This document shows, piece after piece, positions 8,312-15,628 of a DNA stretch of 64,000 nt. The DNA is from Chelatococcus composti (GTDB lineage: Bacteria > Pseudomonadota > Alphaproteobacteria > Rhizobiales > Beijerinckiaceae): the NCBI RefSeq assembly GCF_014201415.1, contig NZ_JACHEH010000010.1, positions 1 through 64,000 on the forward strand, given 5' to 3'. The translations under genes and the position numbers were made by a program. The notes below the pieces were generated by a model that searched no databases, was not told the DNA's origin, and worked only from the letters and a program-made list of their open reading frames with translations. How positions within the stretch are numbered: the first letter of the stretch is position 1; each line of letters opens with the position of its first letter.

Positions 8312-9660
8312 GGCTGGGCGGTTCCCAGGATCTTCGCGATGGTGAGGCGGGCGTCGAGCTTGTGCCGCAACAGGTTCTCGCTGCGGAGGAGGAGGCTGCG
8401 CAGCCATGCCTCCGCCTGGGCCTCGAATCGCTCGATGAGGATATAGACGGCATCCTCCGCCACGTGCACCGAGCCGACACCGGCGAGCCTGTTGCGCAGG
8501 TTCTCGACGAGCAGGTCGCGCGACTTGCGGAAGGCCGTGGGGCCATGGGTGGCGATGAGCTCCTCCTTCCCGGCGAAACGGATTTCGGCGATGCCAGCGC
8601 GCATACCGGCCGTGGCGTTGATGCGGGCCACCTCCCGTTGCAGCGACACGGGCATGCGCGCCGCCAGCATCGGCCCGCGACCTTCCAGAAGGGCCCTCGC
8701 CGCATCGGTGAGCGAGTAGCTGAAGATGTCCACCCGCTCGGCGGCGTCGCCGTCCATCCGCGCGCTGCAATCGAGGCAGACGAAGCCGACTTCCGGTTCG
8801 GAGGAGGTCGCGTCGCATGTGTTGCAGACGTAGGCGTGGCCGGGGCGGTCGTAGTCCTTGCCGTAGTTGCGCAGCTGCCGGCTGCATTTAGGACAGACGA
8901 GGGCGGCGCCGCGGCGGAACTGCTCTTCCGGCAGCAGGGCGGCGCATTGGTAGTGGTGGATGAGGCCGGTCTCGCGCAGGTCCGCCGAGCGGCAGGAGGG
9001 GCACTCCTCGCGCGCGCTCAGCCGGCGGGACCGGCAGATGCGGCATTCGTGCAGGCGATCGAGGAATGTCTTCCTGAGGAGCCCGCGCAGGGCGAGCTCC
9101 TCAGCGATGGGAACAACCCTGGCGGCCGAGAAGAAGCCGGGATAGCAGACGGCCTCCGGCGTGAGGGGATAGCGCATGCCGCGCAGGGGGCGGCCGGACA
9201 CATACATGTGGGCGAGAAGCTGGAGGTCCGGCTCGCCCGTCTGCCTGTACTGCGGCGCGAGCTTTTCGCGCTGCCGGCGGAAACCGACGATGCGCCTTGC
9301 CGTCTCGCTCCAGGTTGGCGGCTGCATGATGTCGAAGGCGGCATCGGCGAACTCGCCGGCCCGGCCCCTGATGTCGATCATCGGCAGCTGCAGCCCGCCC
9401 GCATGGTCGCGGATGTCATGCAGCGGCGACCAGCTGCGCTCATCACAGAAGAGGATGGCATCGGCGTCGTCTCCGTCGGCCGGGTCGAACAGCCAGCCGA
9501 AGACGATGTCGAGGTGCGGGGGGATGCGTGGAAACCAGCGCACGCGCGGCTTCCATACGAGGCCGGCCTCCCGCCAGACGGTGAAGATCTGGTCGACGAG
9601 CTGTGCCCATGCTGTCATCACACCGCTTGTCGCAGGGGCGGGGCCAGTGGGTAACGTCAT
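8308..9660 (-). CDS. TackOD1 zinc-ribbon signalling protein with GGDEF-like C-terminus
   Basis: This 450-residue protein begins at ATG 9660 behind GAGGGA. Residues about 50-130 resemble a degenerate receiver-like fold (VFGWLF, ILFCDERSW, FDIMQPPTW). Residues 206-298 hold five CxxC pairs (206/209, 220/223, 256/259, 279/282, 295/298) plus C239 in HHYQC. This matches the TackOD1 family (thaumarchaeal output domain 1), a tandem zinc-ribbon module attached to signalling proteins. The C-terminal 130 residues look like a diverged GGDEF fold (AGIAEIRFAGKEELIATHG, DAVYILIERFEAQAEAWL) without a GGDEF motif, so cyclase activity is not expected. It is first in an operon with a GT2 synthase and HlyD adaptor. 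A sensory or regulatory role over polysaccharide synthesis is inferred. Confidence 0.75.
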   Translation of the reverse strand: MTLPTGPAPATSGVMTAWAQLVDQIFTVWREAGLVWKPRVRWFPRIPPHLDIVFGWLFDPADGDDADAILFCDERSWSPLHDIRDHAGGLQLPMIDIRGRAGEFADAAFDIMQPPTWSETARRIVGFRRQREKLAPQYRQTGEPDLQLLAHMYVSGRPLRGMRYPLTPEAVCYPGFFSAARVVPIAEELALRGLLRKTFLDRLHECRICRSRRLSAREECPSCRSADLRETGLIHHYQCAALLPEEQFRRGAALVCPKCSRQLRNYGKDYDRPGHAYVCNTCDATSSEPEVGFVCLDCSARMDGDAAERVDIFSYSLTDAARALLEGRGPMLAARMPVSLQREVARINATAGMRAGIAEIRFAGKEELIATHGPTAFRKSRDLLVENLRNRLAGVGSVHVAEDAVYILIERFEAQAEAWLRSLLLRSENLLRHKLDARLTIAKILGTAQP

Positions 9661-9967
9661 GACCGTCCCTCGAACCTCGCGTCGGCGGATTCCCATGCAC
9701 GGTGGATTGGAAGGCCAGTCGCGCCGGGAGCGCGTGCTTCGGCGGTCGTCTTGGCCCCGGCTCGAACTCTAGAGCAAGCCGGCAGCCAAGGCATGATGGC
9801 GGGCTAATCGGATCGGATGAGCGAAGCGCCCTTGCCAACCGGCAGGACAAGCTTTCCCGCCATTCGCGCCCGGACGGCGGGATCACCCCGCCGGGGGCGA
9901 TGCGTCTACGCAGCCGGCGGCCGCGGCCTTTTCCGGCGGTTTGTCGACCTGCCGACGGTGGAGCGCG
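9661..9967. other. 307-bp intergenic stretch
   Basis: This lies upstream of the TackOD1 operon and downstream of the GntR regulator gene, both on the minus strand, so it should hold the operon promoter and the regulator's transcript end. An inverted repeat CGGCGGG-ATCAC-CCCGCCG is visible at about 9877-9896 but has no U-tract. No small gene was seen. Confidence 0.3.
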
Positions 9968-10684
9968 CTACTTTGCCAGGTAGAGCGACAGGCGCTCGGC
10001 GGCGTTGCGCAGGTGGGTCTCTGCCGCGCGCCGGGCGCCAGCCGGGTCGGCCCTGGCGATCATGTCGAAGATCGCCTGGTGCTCGGCCTGGACGCTCTGG
10101 GTCAGCCCGCCCATGCGCGCCGTATTGGCACGGGCGGTGCGGATGAAGTGGCGCACGCGCCGGTCGAGAAAATCCGAGAGGTCGCGGAAGAAGGGGTTGC
10201 CCGTCGCGTCGACGATGGCGCGATGGAAGGCGACATCCTCCTCGACGCCGGGCTCGCCACGGTCGATGGCGGCCTGCATGGCGTCGAGCTGGGCCTGGAT
10301 GGCGGCGAGATCCTCCTCGCTGCGACGCTGGGCGGCGAGCTCCGTCGCCGTGGCCTCCACCGCCATGAGCAGCTCCACGATGTTTCGGATCTCGTCGCGG
10401 TTGGTGAAGTCCTCGACATCAAGACGGAAGGCGGTGGCCGCGCCGGGCTCGGCAATGAAGGCGCCGGCCCCCTGCCGCGTGACGACGAGGCCGTCATGCT
10501 TGAGGCGCCCAATGGCCTCGCGCACCGTCGGCCGGCTGACGCCGAAGCGTTCGGAGATCTGCTGTTCGGTCGGCAGGCGTTCGCCCGGTCGCATGCGCCC
10601 GGCCGCGATCTCCTGGCGCAGCTTCTGTGCTAGCGTGTCGGCCAGCGAGGGAGCGCGGTCGAGAAACTCGTGGGACTGGGTCAT
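9968..10684 (-). CDS. GntR-family (FadR/FCD) transcriptional regulator
   Basis: The 238-residue protein has an N-terminal winged helix (about residues 13-80, with GERLPTEQQISERFGVSRPTVREAI as the recognition region and GLVVTRQGAGAFIA as the wing) and an FCD ligand domain (about 97-230). The His residues of DVAFHRAIVDATGN, EHQAIFD and AETHLRN are the likely metal-binding positions of that domain. Such regulators usually repress catabolic genes until a small carboxylate effector binds. It is the last gene of a minus-strand set of four, facing the transporter operon that starts at 13460. A palindrome that suits this family lies in the divergent region at about 13338-13355. The regulation is inferred. 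Confidence 0.9.
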   Translation of the reverse strand: MTQSHEFLDRAPSLADTLAQKLRQEIAAGRMRPGERLPTEQQISERFGVSRPTVREAIGRLKHDGLVVTRQGAGAFIAEPGAATAFRLDVEDFTNRDEIRNIVELLMAVEATATELAAQRRSEEDLAAIQAQLDAMQAAIDRGEPGVEEDVAFHRAIVDATGNPFFRDLSDFLDRRVRHFIRTARANTARMGGLTQSVQAEHQAIFDMIARADPAGARRAAETHLRNAAERLSLYLAK

Positions 10685-10731
10685 CGCATCAATCCAGGCA
10701 TCGATTTGCCTCCCCCGCCCCTGTGCCGGCG

Positions 10732-11484
10732 TCAGCTCGCAACATACAGCCCGCCGTTGACGTGGACCGTTTCGCCGGTGACGAAGGCGGCCCAGTCGGA
10801 GCAGAGGAAGGCGACGACGCGGGCCACCTCGTCCGGCGTCCCGAGACGCCTGAGCGGCGTCTGGGCGAGAAGCTCTGGTCCCCGCGCATCCATCAAATGC
10901 TGCACCATGGGCCCTTCGATCAACCCCGGCGAGACGGCATTGACCCTGATGCGCGGCGCAAGCTCCAGCGCGAGCGAGCGCGAGAACGTGAGCACACCGC
11001 CCTTGGCGGCCGCGTAGTCGGCGTGGGCAAGGCTGCCGCGATGGCCGGCCATGGAGGCGATGTTCACGATGGCGCCGCCATCCGCGAGGAAGGGCACCGC
11101 GGCCCTGCAGGTGTAGAACACGCCGTCGAGGTTGACGGCGAGCGAGCGGCGCCAGTGCTCCGCGTCCATATCCTTCACGTACCGCTCACGGTAGAGCCCG
11201 GCGCTGGTGACGACATGGTCGATGCGGCCGAACCGCTCCGCCGTGCGCCGCGCCGCTGCCTCGGCGTCCGGCTGCGACGTGGCGTCCTGGCGCAGCACGA
11301 GGGTGCGGGTGCCGGCAGGATCGAGCCCGGCCGCGAAGGCGGAAAGGCCGTCAGTGTCGAGGTCGGTCAGGGCACAGTTCGCGCCGAGCGCATGGAAGAG
11401 GCGGGCGATGGCCCTGCCGATGGAGCCGTTGGCGCCGGTGAGCAGTAGGGTCCGGCCCGAGAAGTCGATGGTCGGGGTGCTCAT
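10732..11484 (-). CDS. SDR-family oxidoreductase
   Basis: This is a 250-residue classical short-chain dehydrogenase, an NAD(P)-dependent cytoplasmic enzyme for a hydroxyl/keto pair. It shows the Rossmann glycine motif TGANGSIG, an Asp after beta-2 (ALTDLD) suggesting NAD(H) preference, the SAG variant of NNAG, the catalytic Ser in IASMAG and YAAAK. The ATG at 11484 overlaps the preceding stop as ATGA and is preferred to a start at 11496. The protein ends in GGLYVAS, and the substrate is unknown. It sits between a second SDR and the GntR regulator in what is probably one transcript. Confidence 0.9.
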   Translation of the reverse strand: MSTPTIDFSGRTLLLTGANGSIGRAIARLFHALGANCALTDLDTDGLSAFAAGLDPAGTRTLVLRQDATSQPDAEAAARRTAERFGRIDHVVTSAGLYRERYVKDMDAEHWRRSLAVNLDGVFYTCRAAVPFLADGGAIVNIASMAGHRGSLAHADYAAAKGGVLTFSRSLALELAPRIRVNAVSPGLIEGPMVQHLMDARGPELLAQTPLRRLGTPDEVARVVAFLCSDWAAFVTGETVHVNGGLYVAS

Positions 11485-12260
11485 GTCATCAGCCATCCGC
11501 CGGCGACGTCGCAGACCTGGCCCGTGACGAAGCCGGCCTTGTCGGAGGTGAGGAAGAGGCACACCGCGGCGACTTCCTCGGGTGTGCCGAGCCTCTGCAG
11601 CGGGGTCGCCTGCCGCACCGCCTCGTTCGTTTCGGCCGAGGTGCCGCGCATCAGCGGCGTGTCGATGCGGCCCGGAGCGACAGCGTTGACCGTGATGCCC
11701 GCGGGGCCCAGCTCGCCCGCCAGGTGCTTGGTGAAGCCGATGAGGGCGGCCTTCGTGGCTGCGTAATGCACGCCGACGATGTCGCAATAGGTGCGGCCGG
11801 CGACCGAGGAGATGCTGACGATGCGGCCGTAGCGCGCCTCGCGCATCTGCGGGACCACCGCGCGCGTCACCAGGAAGGCGCCCGTCAGGTTCACGTCGAG
11901 CACCCGGCGCCACTCGTCCGCCTGCATATCCCAGACGAAGGCCTTGCCGCCGGCACTGCCCGTCTTGGGCGAGATGCCGGCGTTGTTGACGAGCAGCGTG
12001 ACGGGGCCGAGCGCTTCGGTGCCCCTTCGCACGGCTTCCGCCACCGAAGCCTCGTCAGCGACATCCGCCGTCACGGCCACGGCGCGCCAGCCGCGCGCCG
12101 TGGCGGCCGCGGCGGCCTCCTCCACCAGCGCCGCATCGTGGTCGAGATAGATGACGCTTGCGCCGGCGGCTGCATGGGCGTCGGCGATGGCGCGTCCGAT
12201 ACCGCGGCCGGCGCCCGTGACGAGGGCCACCCGGCCGGCGTGGGAATCCGAATCAAGCAC
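11481..12260 (-). CDS. SDR-family oxidoreductase (FabG-like)
   Basis: The 259-residue protein has the classical SDR set: TGAGRGIG, an acidic residue after beta-2 (IYLDHD) suggesting NAD(H), NNAG, catalytic Ser in SISSVAG, and YAATK, with a C-terminal GGW tail. It resembles FabG but lies in a catabolic cluster away from fatty-acid genes, so it is more likely a substrate-specific dehydrogenase. It overlaps the upstream quinone-oxidoreductase-like gene by 8 bp and the next SDR gene by 4 bp, which indicates tight co-translation. Two adjacent SDRs suggest sequential oxidations of one substrate or an epimerising oxidation/reduction pair. Confidence 0.9.
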   Translation of the reverse strand: MLDSDSHAGRVALVTGAGRGIGRAIADAHAAAGASVIYLDHDAALVEEAAAAATARGWRAVAVTADVADEASVAEAVRRGTEALGPVTLLVNNAGISPKTGSAGGKAFVWDMQADEWRRVLDVNLTGAFLVTRAVVPQMREARYGRIVSISSVAGRTYCDIVGVHYAATKAALIGFTKHLAGELGPAGITVNAVAPGRIDTPLMRGTSAETNEAVRQATPLQRLGTPEEVAAVCLFLTSDKAGFVTGQVCDVAGGWLMT

Positions 12261-13257
12261 GGCGCATCTCCAGCATGATCTTGCCCTGGTGGGCGCTCGA
12301 CTCCATCAGCTCGTGCGCGGCGCGCACCTCCTCGAGCGGGAAGGTGGCATGCACGACGGGGCGCACCTTGCCTGCCTCGAGCAGGGGCCAGACCTTTGCG
12401 AGCAGCTCGTCGGCGATGGCCTTCTTGAGCGGCACGGAACGGGCGCGCAGCGTCGATCCGGTGATGGTCTGGCGCTTCAACATCAGCGGCATCAGGTCGA
12501 GCTCCACCTTGCTGGATTGCAGGAAGGCGATCTGCACCAGCCGGCCTTCGACAGCGAGGATGCTGAGGTTGCGGGCGATGTAGGGGCCGCCCACCATGTC
12601 GAGCACGACGTCGACGCCCCGGCCTTGGGTGAGGGCCTTGACCTCGGCGACGAAGTCTTTCTCCCGGTAGTTGATGGCGGCGTCGGCGCCAAGGTCGAGG
12701 CAGAAGGTGCATTTCTCCTGCGAGCCGGCGGTGGTGTAGACGGTGGCGCCGAAGGCCTTGGCGAGCTGGATGGCAGTGGAGCCGATTCCGCTCGAGCCGC
12801 CATGTACCAGCAGGGTCTCGCCGGGCCGCAGCCGCCCGCGGGTGAAGACGTTGTCGTAGACCGTGAAGAAGGTTTCCGGCAGGCCAGCCGCCTCGGTGAG
12901 GGAGAGCGGCGCCGGCACGGGCAGGCACAGCGGCGCGTCGGCGACGCAGTATTCGGCATAGCCACCGCTGACGACGAGGGCACAGACCTTCTCGCCGAGG
13001 CGGGGGCTTGTAACACCCTCGCCGACGGCGACGACGGTGCCCGCCACTTCGAGGCCGGGAATGTCGGTGGCGCCCGGAGGTGGAGGATAGTTGCCGGCCC
13101 GCTGCAGGCAGTCGGGCCGGTTGACGCCGGCGGCGGCCACCTCGATGAGCACCTGACCAAGCCCCGGCGTGGGGACAGGGGCGGTTTCGACGCGTATCAC
13201 CTCAGGGCCGCCGGCACCGTCGAAGCGGGCCTGCCGCATGGAAGCGGGAACGGTCAT
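12253..13257 (-). CDS. zinc-independent MDR quinone oxidoreductase-like enzyme
   Basis: This 334-residue medium-chain dehydrogenase/reductase resembles NADPH:quinone oxidoreductase (PIG3/QOR group). It has an N-terminal GroES-like domain (GPEVIRVETAPVPTPGLGQVLI, GVNRPDCLQRAG), the nucleotide-binding motif HGGSSGIGSTAIQLAK, and lacks the Cys/His/Glu zinc site of alcohol dehydrogenases. It probably reduces an enone or quinone using NADPH. The ATG at 13257 follows GGAGGAAAG with good spacing. It is the first gene of the minus-strand arm and diverges from the transporter operon across about 200 bp that carry candidate control sites. The true substrate is unknown. Confidence 0.9.
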   Translation of the reverse strand: MTVPASMRQARFDGAGGPEVIRVETAPVPTPGLGQVLIEVAAAGVNRPDCLQRAGNYPPPPGATDIPGLEVAGTVVAVGEGVTSPRLGEKVCALVVSGGYAEYCVADAPLCLPVPAPLSLTEAAGLPETFFTVYDNVFTRGRLRPGETLLVHGGSSGIGSTAIQLAKAFGATVYTTAGSQEKCTFCLDLGADAAINYREKDFVAEVKALTQGRGVDVVLDMVGGPYIARNLSILAVEGRLVQIAFLQSSKVELDLMPLMLKRQTITGSTLRARSVPLKKAIADELLAKVWPLLEAGKVRPVVHATFPLEEVRAAHELMESSAHQGKIMLEMRRA

Positions 13258-13337
13258 GGACTTTCCTCCGGCTGTGCAACTTGCCGGCCCGCGAGGGGCC
13301 GCGTCGCATCTAATCCTCGCCGTTGCTTGGTAGCAAT

Positions 13338-13366
13338 TTGCCACTTGTCAGGCAACTTGGTTATCT
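13338..13366 (+). promoter_or_regulatory. promoter with palindromic operator for the Liv-type operon
   Basis: On the plus strand TTGCCA (13338-13343) and TTATCT (13361-13366) are separated by 17 bp, a reasonable sigma-70-type promoter about 95 bp before the binding-protein gene. The spacer contains inverted arms TTGCC (13338-13342) and GGCAA (13351-13355), and the tighter near-palindrome TTGTCAGGCAA (13345-13355). FCD-type GntR operators commonly have TTGT...ACAA halves. Repression by the GntR protein encoded at 9968-10684 is an inference. A minus-strand TTGCTA-17 bp-TTAGAT in the same gap may serve the divergent genes. Confidence 0.45.
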
Positions 13367-13459
13367 TCATTATCCGCGCGGACCGGGAAGGAAGAAGACC
13401 GGCCGCCGGCCCAAGGGGCTGCCTGCGCGGCTCAGCCGCGGGGTAGAAGGAGGAAACAA

Positions 13460-14674
13460 ATGAAGGTTCTCATCAAGGCGGCGCTCGCCGCCGGCTTGGC
13501 GCTGTCGGCAGCGCCTTCTTTTGCTCAGGACACCATCAAGATCGGTGCGCTCTATCCGTTCTCCGGCGGCCTCGCCCTGCTCGGTGACGAGAGCTTCCGC
13601 GGCTTGGAGATCGCCGTGGAGGAGCGCAACGCCGCCGGCGGCATCAACGGCCGGAAGCTCGAGATCGTGCGCGGCGACGCGGTGGACCCCAACCAGGCTG
13701 TGGGCGAGGCCCGGCGCCTGACGTCGGTCGACAAGGTGTCGGTGATCTTCGGCACCTATTCCTCGTCGCTGTCGCTCGCCGCCACCCAGGTGGCCGAGCT
13801 CGCCGGCGTGCCCTATTTCGAGCTCGGTGCGGTCTCTGATCCCATCACCGAGCGCGGCTTCAAGAATGTCTACCGCACCAACCCGACGGCGCGCATGTTC
13901 GCCAACCGCATGGTCAGTGCGGTGGCCGAGGCCGTGGCGCCGGCGCTCGGCGTCGATCCCAAGAGCCTCAAGATCGCGATCATCCACGAGGATTCGCTCT
14001 ACGGCCAGACGGTCGCCGGCTATCAGCAGGCGCGCGCCAAGGAGATGGGGCTGAACGTGGTCGAAACGCTGCCCTACTCGGCGAAGTCGGTTGATCTCAC
14101 GCCGGTCATCCTGCGTCTCAAGTCCGCCGGCGTCGACGTCGTGCTGCAGACCTCCTACCAGAACGACACGGTGCTCTTCTTCCGCCAGATGAAGGAGCAG
14201 GGTTTCAAGCCCAAGGCGGTGATGGGGGCCGGCGGCGGCTACTCCCTGCGCGACACCATGCAGGCGGTCGGGGCCGAGAACATGGAAGGCGCGCTTAACG
14301 TCGACTTCACCCAGTTCCGCACCAATCCCAAGGCTGCCCCGGGCATCGACGAGTTCGTGAAGAAGTACGAGGCCAAGTACGGCATGGCGCCGCGCTCCGG
14401 CCACAGCCTCACCAACTACATGGGCGCCAAGGTCTTCTTCGACGCGATGGCCGCCGCCAAGGACCTCTCGGGCCCGGCGATCCGCGAGGCGGTGATGGCG
14501 GTGGATGTGCCCGAGGGGACGACCGCGACCGGCTGGGGTGCGAAGTTCGACGAGTCCGGCCAGAACGTGCGTGCCACGCCCTTCCTGATGCAGTGGCAGG
14601 GTGGCGAGCTCGTCACGGTCTTCCCGCCTGAGGCGGCCGTTGCCGAGATGAAGACCGGCGTCGGCGCGCAGTAA
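13460..14674 (+). CDS. ABC transporter substrate-binding protein, LivK/HAAT type
   Basis: The 404-residue protein has a Sec signal peptide with cleavage after PSFA (about residue 22), then a periplasmic-binding fold (type 1) starting DTIKIGALYPFSGGLALLG, which is typical of branched-chain amino acid/aromatic compound binding proteins. A run of GGAGG-like bases (AGAAGGAGGAAAC) precedes the ATG. It is the first gene of an operon with matching permeases and ATPases. The ligand is not identifiable. LivK relatives bind amino acids, short acids and aromatic acids, and the downstream oxidoreductases suggest a carbon source rather than amino acids. A strong hairpin follows the stop codon. Confidence 0.92.
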   Translation: MKVLIKAALAAGLALSAAPSFAQDTIKIGALYPFSGGLALLGDESFRGLEIAVEERNAAGGINGRKLEIVRGDAVDPNQAVGEARRLTSVDKVSVIFGTYSSSLSLAATQVAELAGVPYFELGAVSDPITERGFKNVYRTNPTARMFANRMVSAVAEAVAPALGVDPKSLKIAIIHEDSLYGQTVAGYQQARAKEMGLNVVETLPYSAKSVDLTPVILRLKSAGVDVVLQTSYQNDTVLFFRQMKEQGFKPKAVMGAGGGYSLRDTMQAVGAENMEGALNVDFTQFRTNPKAAPGIDEFVKKYEAKYGMAPRSGHSLTNYMGAKVFFDAMAAAKDLSGPAIREAVMAVDVPEGTTATGWGAKFDESGQNVRATPFLMQWQGGELVTVFPPEAAVAEMKTGVGAQ

Positions 14675-14687
14675 CGCGGCCACCGGA

Positions 14688-14710
14688 CCGGGGCGCGCGC
14701 CGCGCCCCGG
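14688..14710 (+). other. intercistronic GC hairpin after the binding-protein gene
   Basis: CCGGGGCGCG and CGCGCCCCGG form a perfect 10-bp stem with a 3-base loop, 13 bp past the stop codon. There is no U-tract (CCTTCAACGAAAAAAC follows), so it is more likely an mRNA-stabilising or attenuating structure than a full terminator. The next gene, a permease, starts 40 bp on. Confidence 0.7.
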
Positions 14711-14749
14711 CCTTCAACGAAAAAACTTCCGCGGTCCGGAGGCCTCGCG

Positions 14750-15622
14750 ATGGACGTGCTCGTCCAGCTCATCCTCAACGGCATCATGCTCGGCGCCATG
14801 TACGCCATCATCAGCGTCGGGCTGACGCTGATCTTCGGCATCGTCAGGGTCGTCAACTTCGCGCACGGCGAATTCCTGATGGTCGGGATGTATGCGGTCT
14901 ATCTCCTGTCGCATCATTTCGGCCTGCACCCCTATGTCTCGGCGGTGCCGATGGTGCTCATGCTGTTCGCCATCGGGGCGCTGGTGCAGCGCTTCATCAT
15001 CCAGCCGCTCCTGGGGGCTGACGAGCACATCCAGATCTTCGCCACGGTCGGCCTCTCAACGGCGCTCATCAACCTCGCGCTCCTCATCTTCGGGGCCGAT
15101 CTCTACTCGGTGCAGGAGCCCGGTCTGCGCAAGCCGCTGTCGATCGGTGGCTACACGGTCCTCTATGCCCAGGTCGTGATCTTCGTGAGCGCGCTGGTGC
15201 TCGTCGCCGGCCTGCATCTCTTCATGCAGAAGACCCCTCTCGGCCGCGCCATCCGCGCCACCGCCCAGAACCGCAACGCGGCGCAGCTCATGGGTGTCAG
15301 GGTCGATCGCATCTATGTCATCGCCTTCGGCCTCGGGGCGGCCTGCGTGGGGCTTGCGAGCGCGCTCATCTCGCCGCTCTTCCCCGTGACGCCCACGATC
15401 GGAACCTATTTCGTGCTGACCGCCTTCGTCGTCGTGGTGCTCGGCGGCATGCGCAGCATGTACGGCGCCTTTCTCGGTGCCATGATCATCGGCATCGTTG
15501 ACAGCCTGTCCGGCTACTACATCGCGCCCGACCTCAAGGAGGTCGTCTATTTCGCGATCTTCATCCTCATCCTCATCTTCAAGCCGACCGGCCTGTTCGG
15601 CTTCGGCCGCGGCACGGAGTGA
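14750..15622 (+). CDS. branched-chain amino acid-type ABC permease, LivH
   Basis: This 290-residue integral membrane protein has about eight hydrophobic segments and the LivH family signatures VNFAHGEFLMVGMYAVY near residues 36-52 and ALGRAIRATAQNRNAAQLMGV-like sequence at about 160-180 that contacts the ATPase. It forms the inner-membrane pore with the LivM part of the fused protein encoded 6 bp downstream. The ATG at 14750 follows CGGAGGCC. Its length is typical. Substrate specificity comes from the binding protein encoded upstream. Confidence 0.93.
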   Translation: MDVLVQLILNGIMLGAMYAIISVGLTLIFGIVRVVNFAHGEFLMVGMYAVYLLSHHFGLHPYVSAVPMVLMLFAIGALVQRFIIQPLLGADEHIQIFATVGLSTALINLALLIFGADLYSVQEPGLRKPLSIGGYTVLYAQVVIFVSALVLVAGLHLFMQKTPLGRAIRATAQNRNAAQLMGVRVDRIYVIAFGLGAACVGLASALISPLFPVTPTIGTYFVLTAFVVVVLGGMRSMYGAFLGAMIIGIVDSLSGYYIAPDLKEVVYFAIFILILIFKPTGLFGFGRGTE

Positions 15623-15628
15623 GAGCCC

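Noticed and set aside
8311-8887. N-terminal extension of the GT2 gene to 8887
   Set aside because: The extension is the shifted frame of the TackOD1 gene. The GTG at 8311, overlapping the stop as GTGA, gives the normal GT2 start.
9877-9896. CGGCGGG-ATCAC-CCCGCCG inverted repeat as a terminator
   Set aside because: No T-run on either side. It may fold, but its role is unclear.
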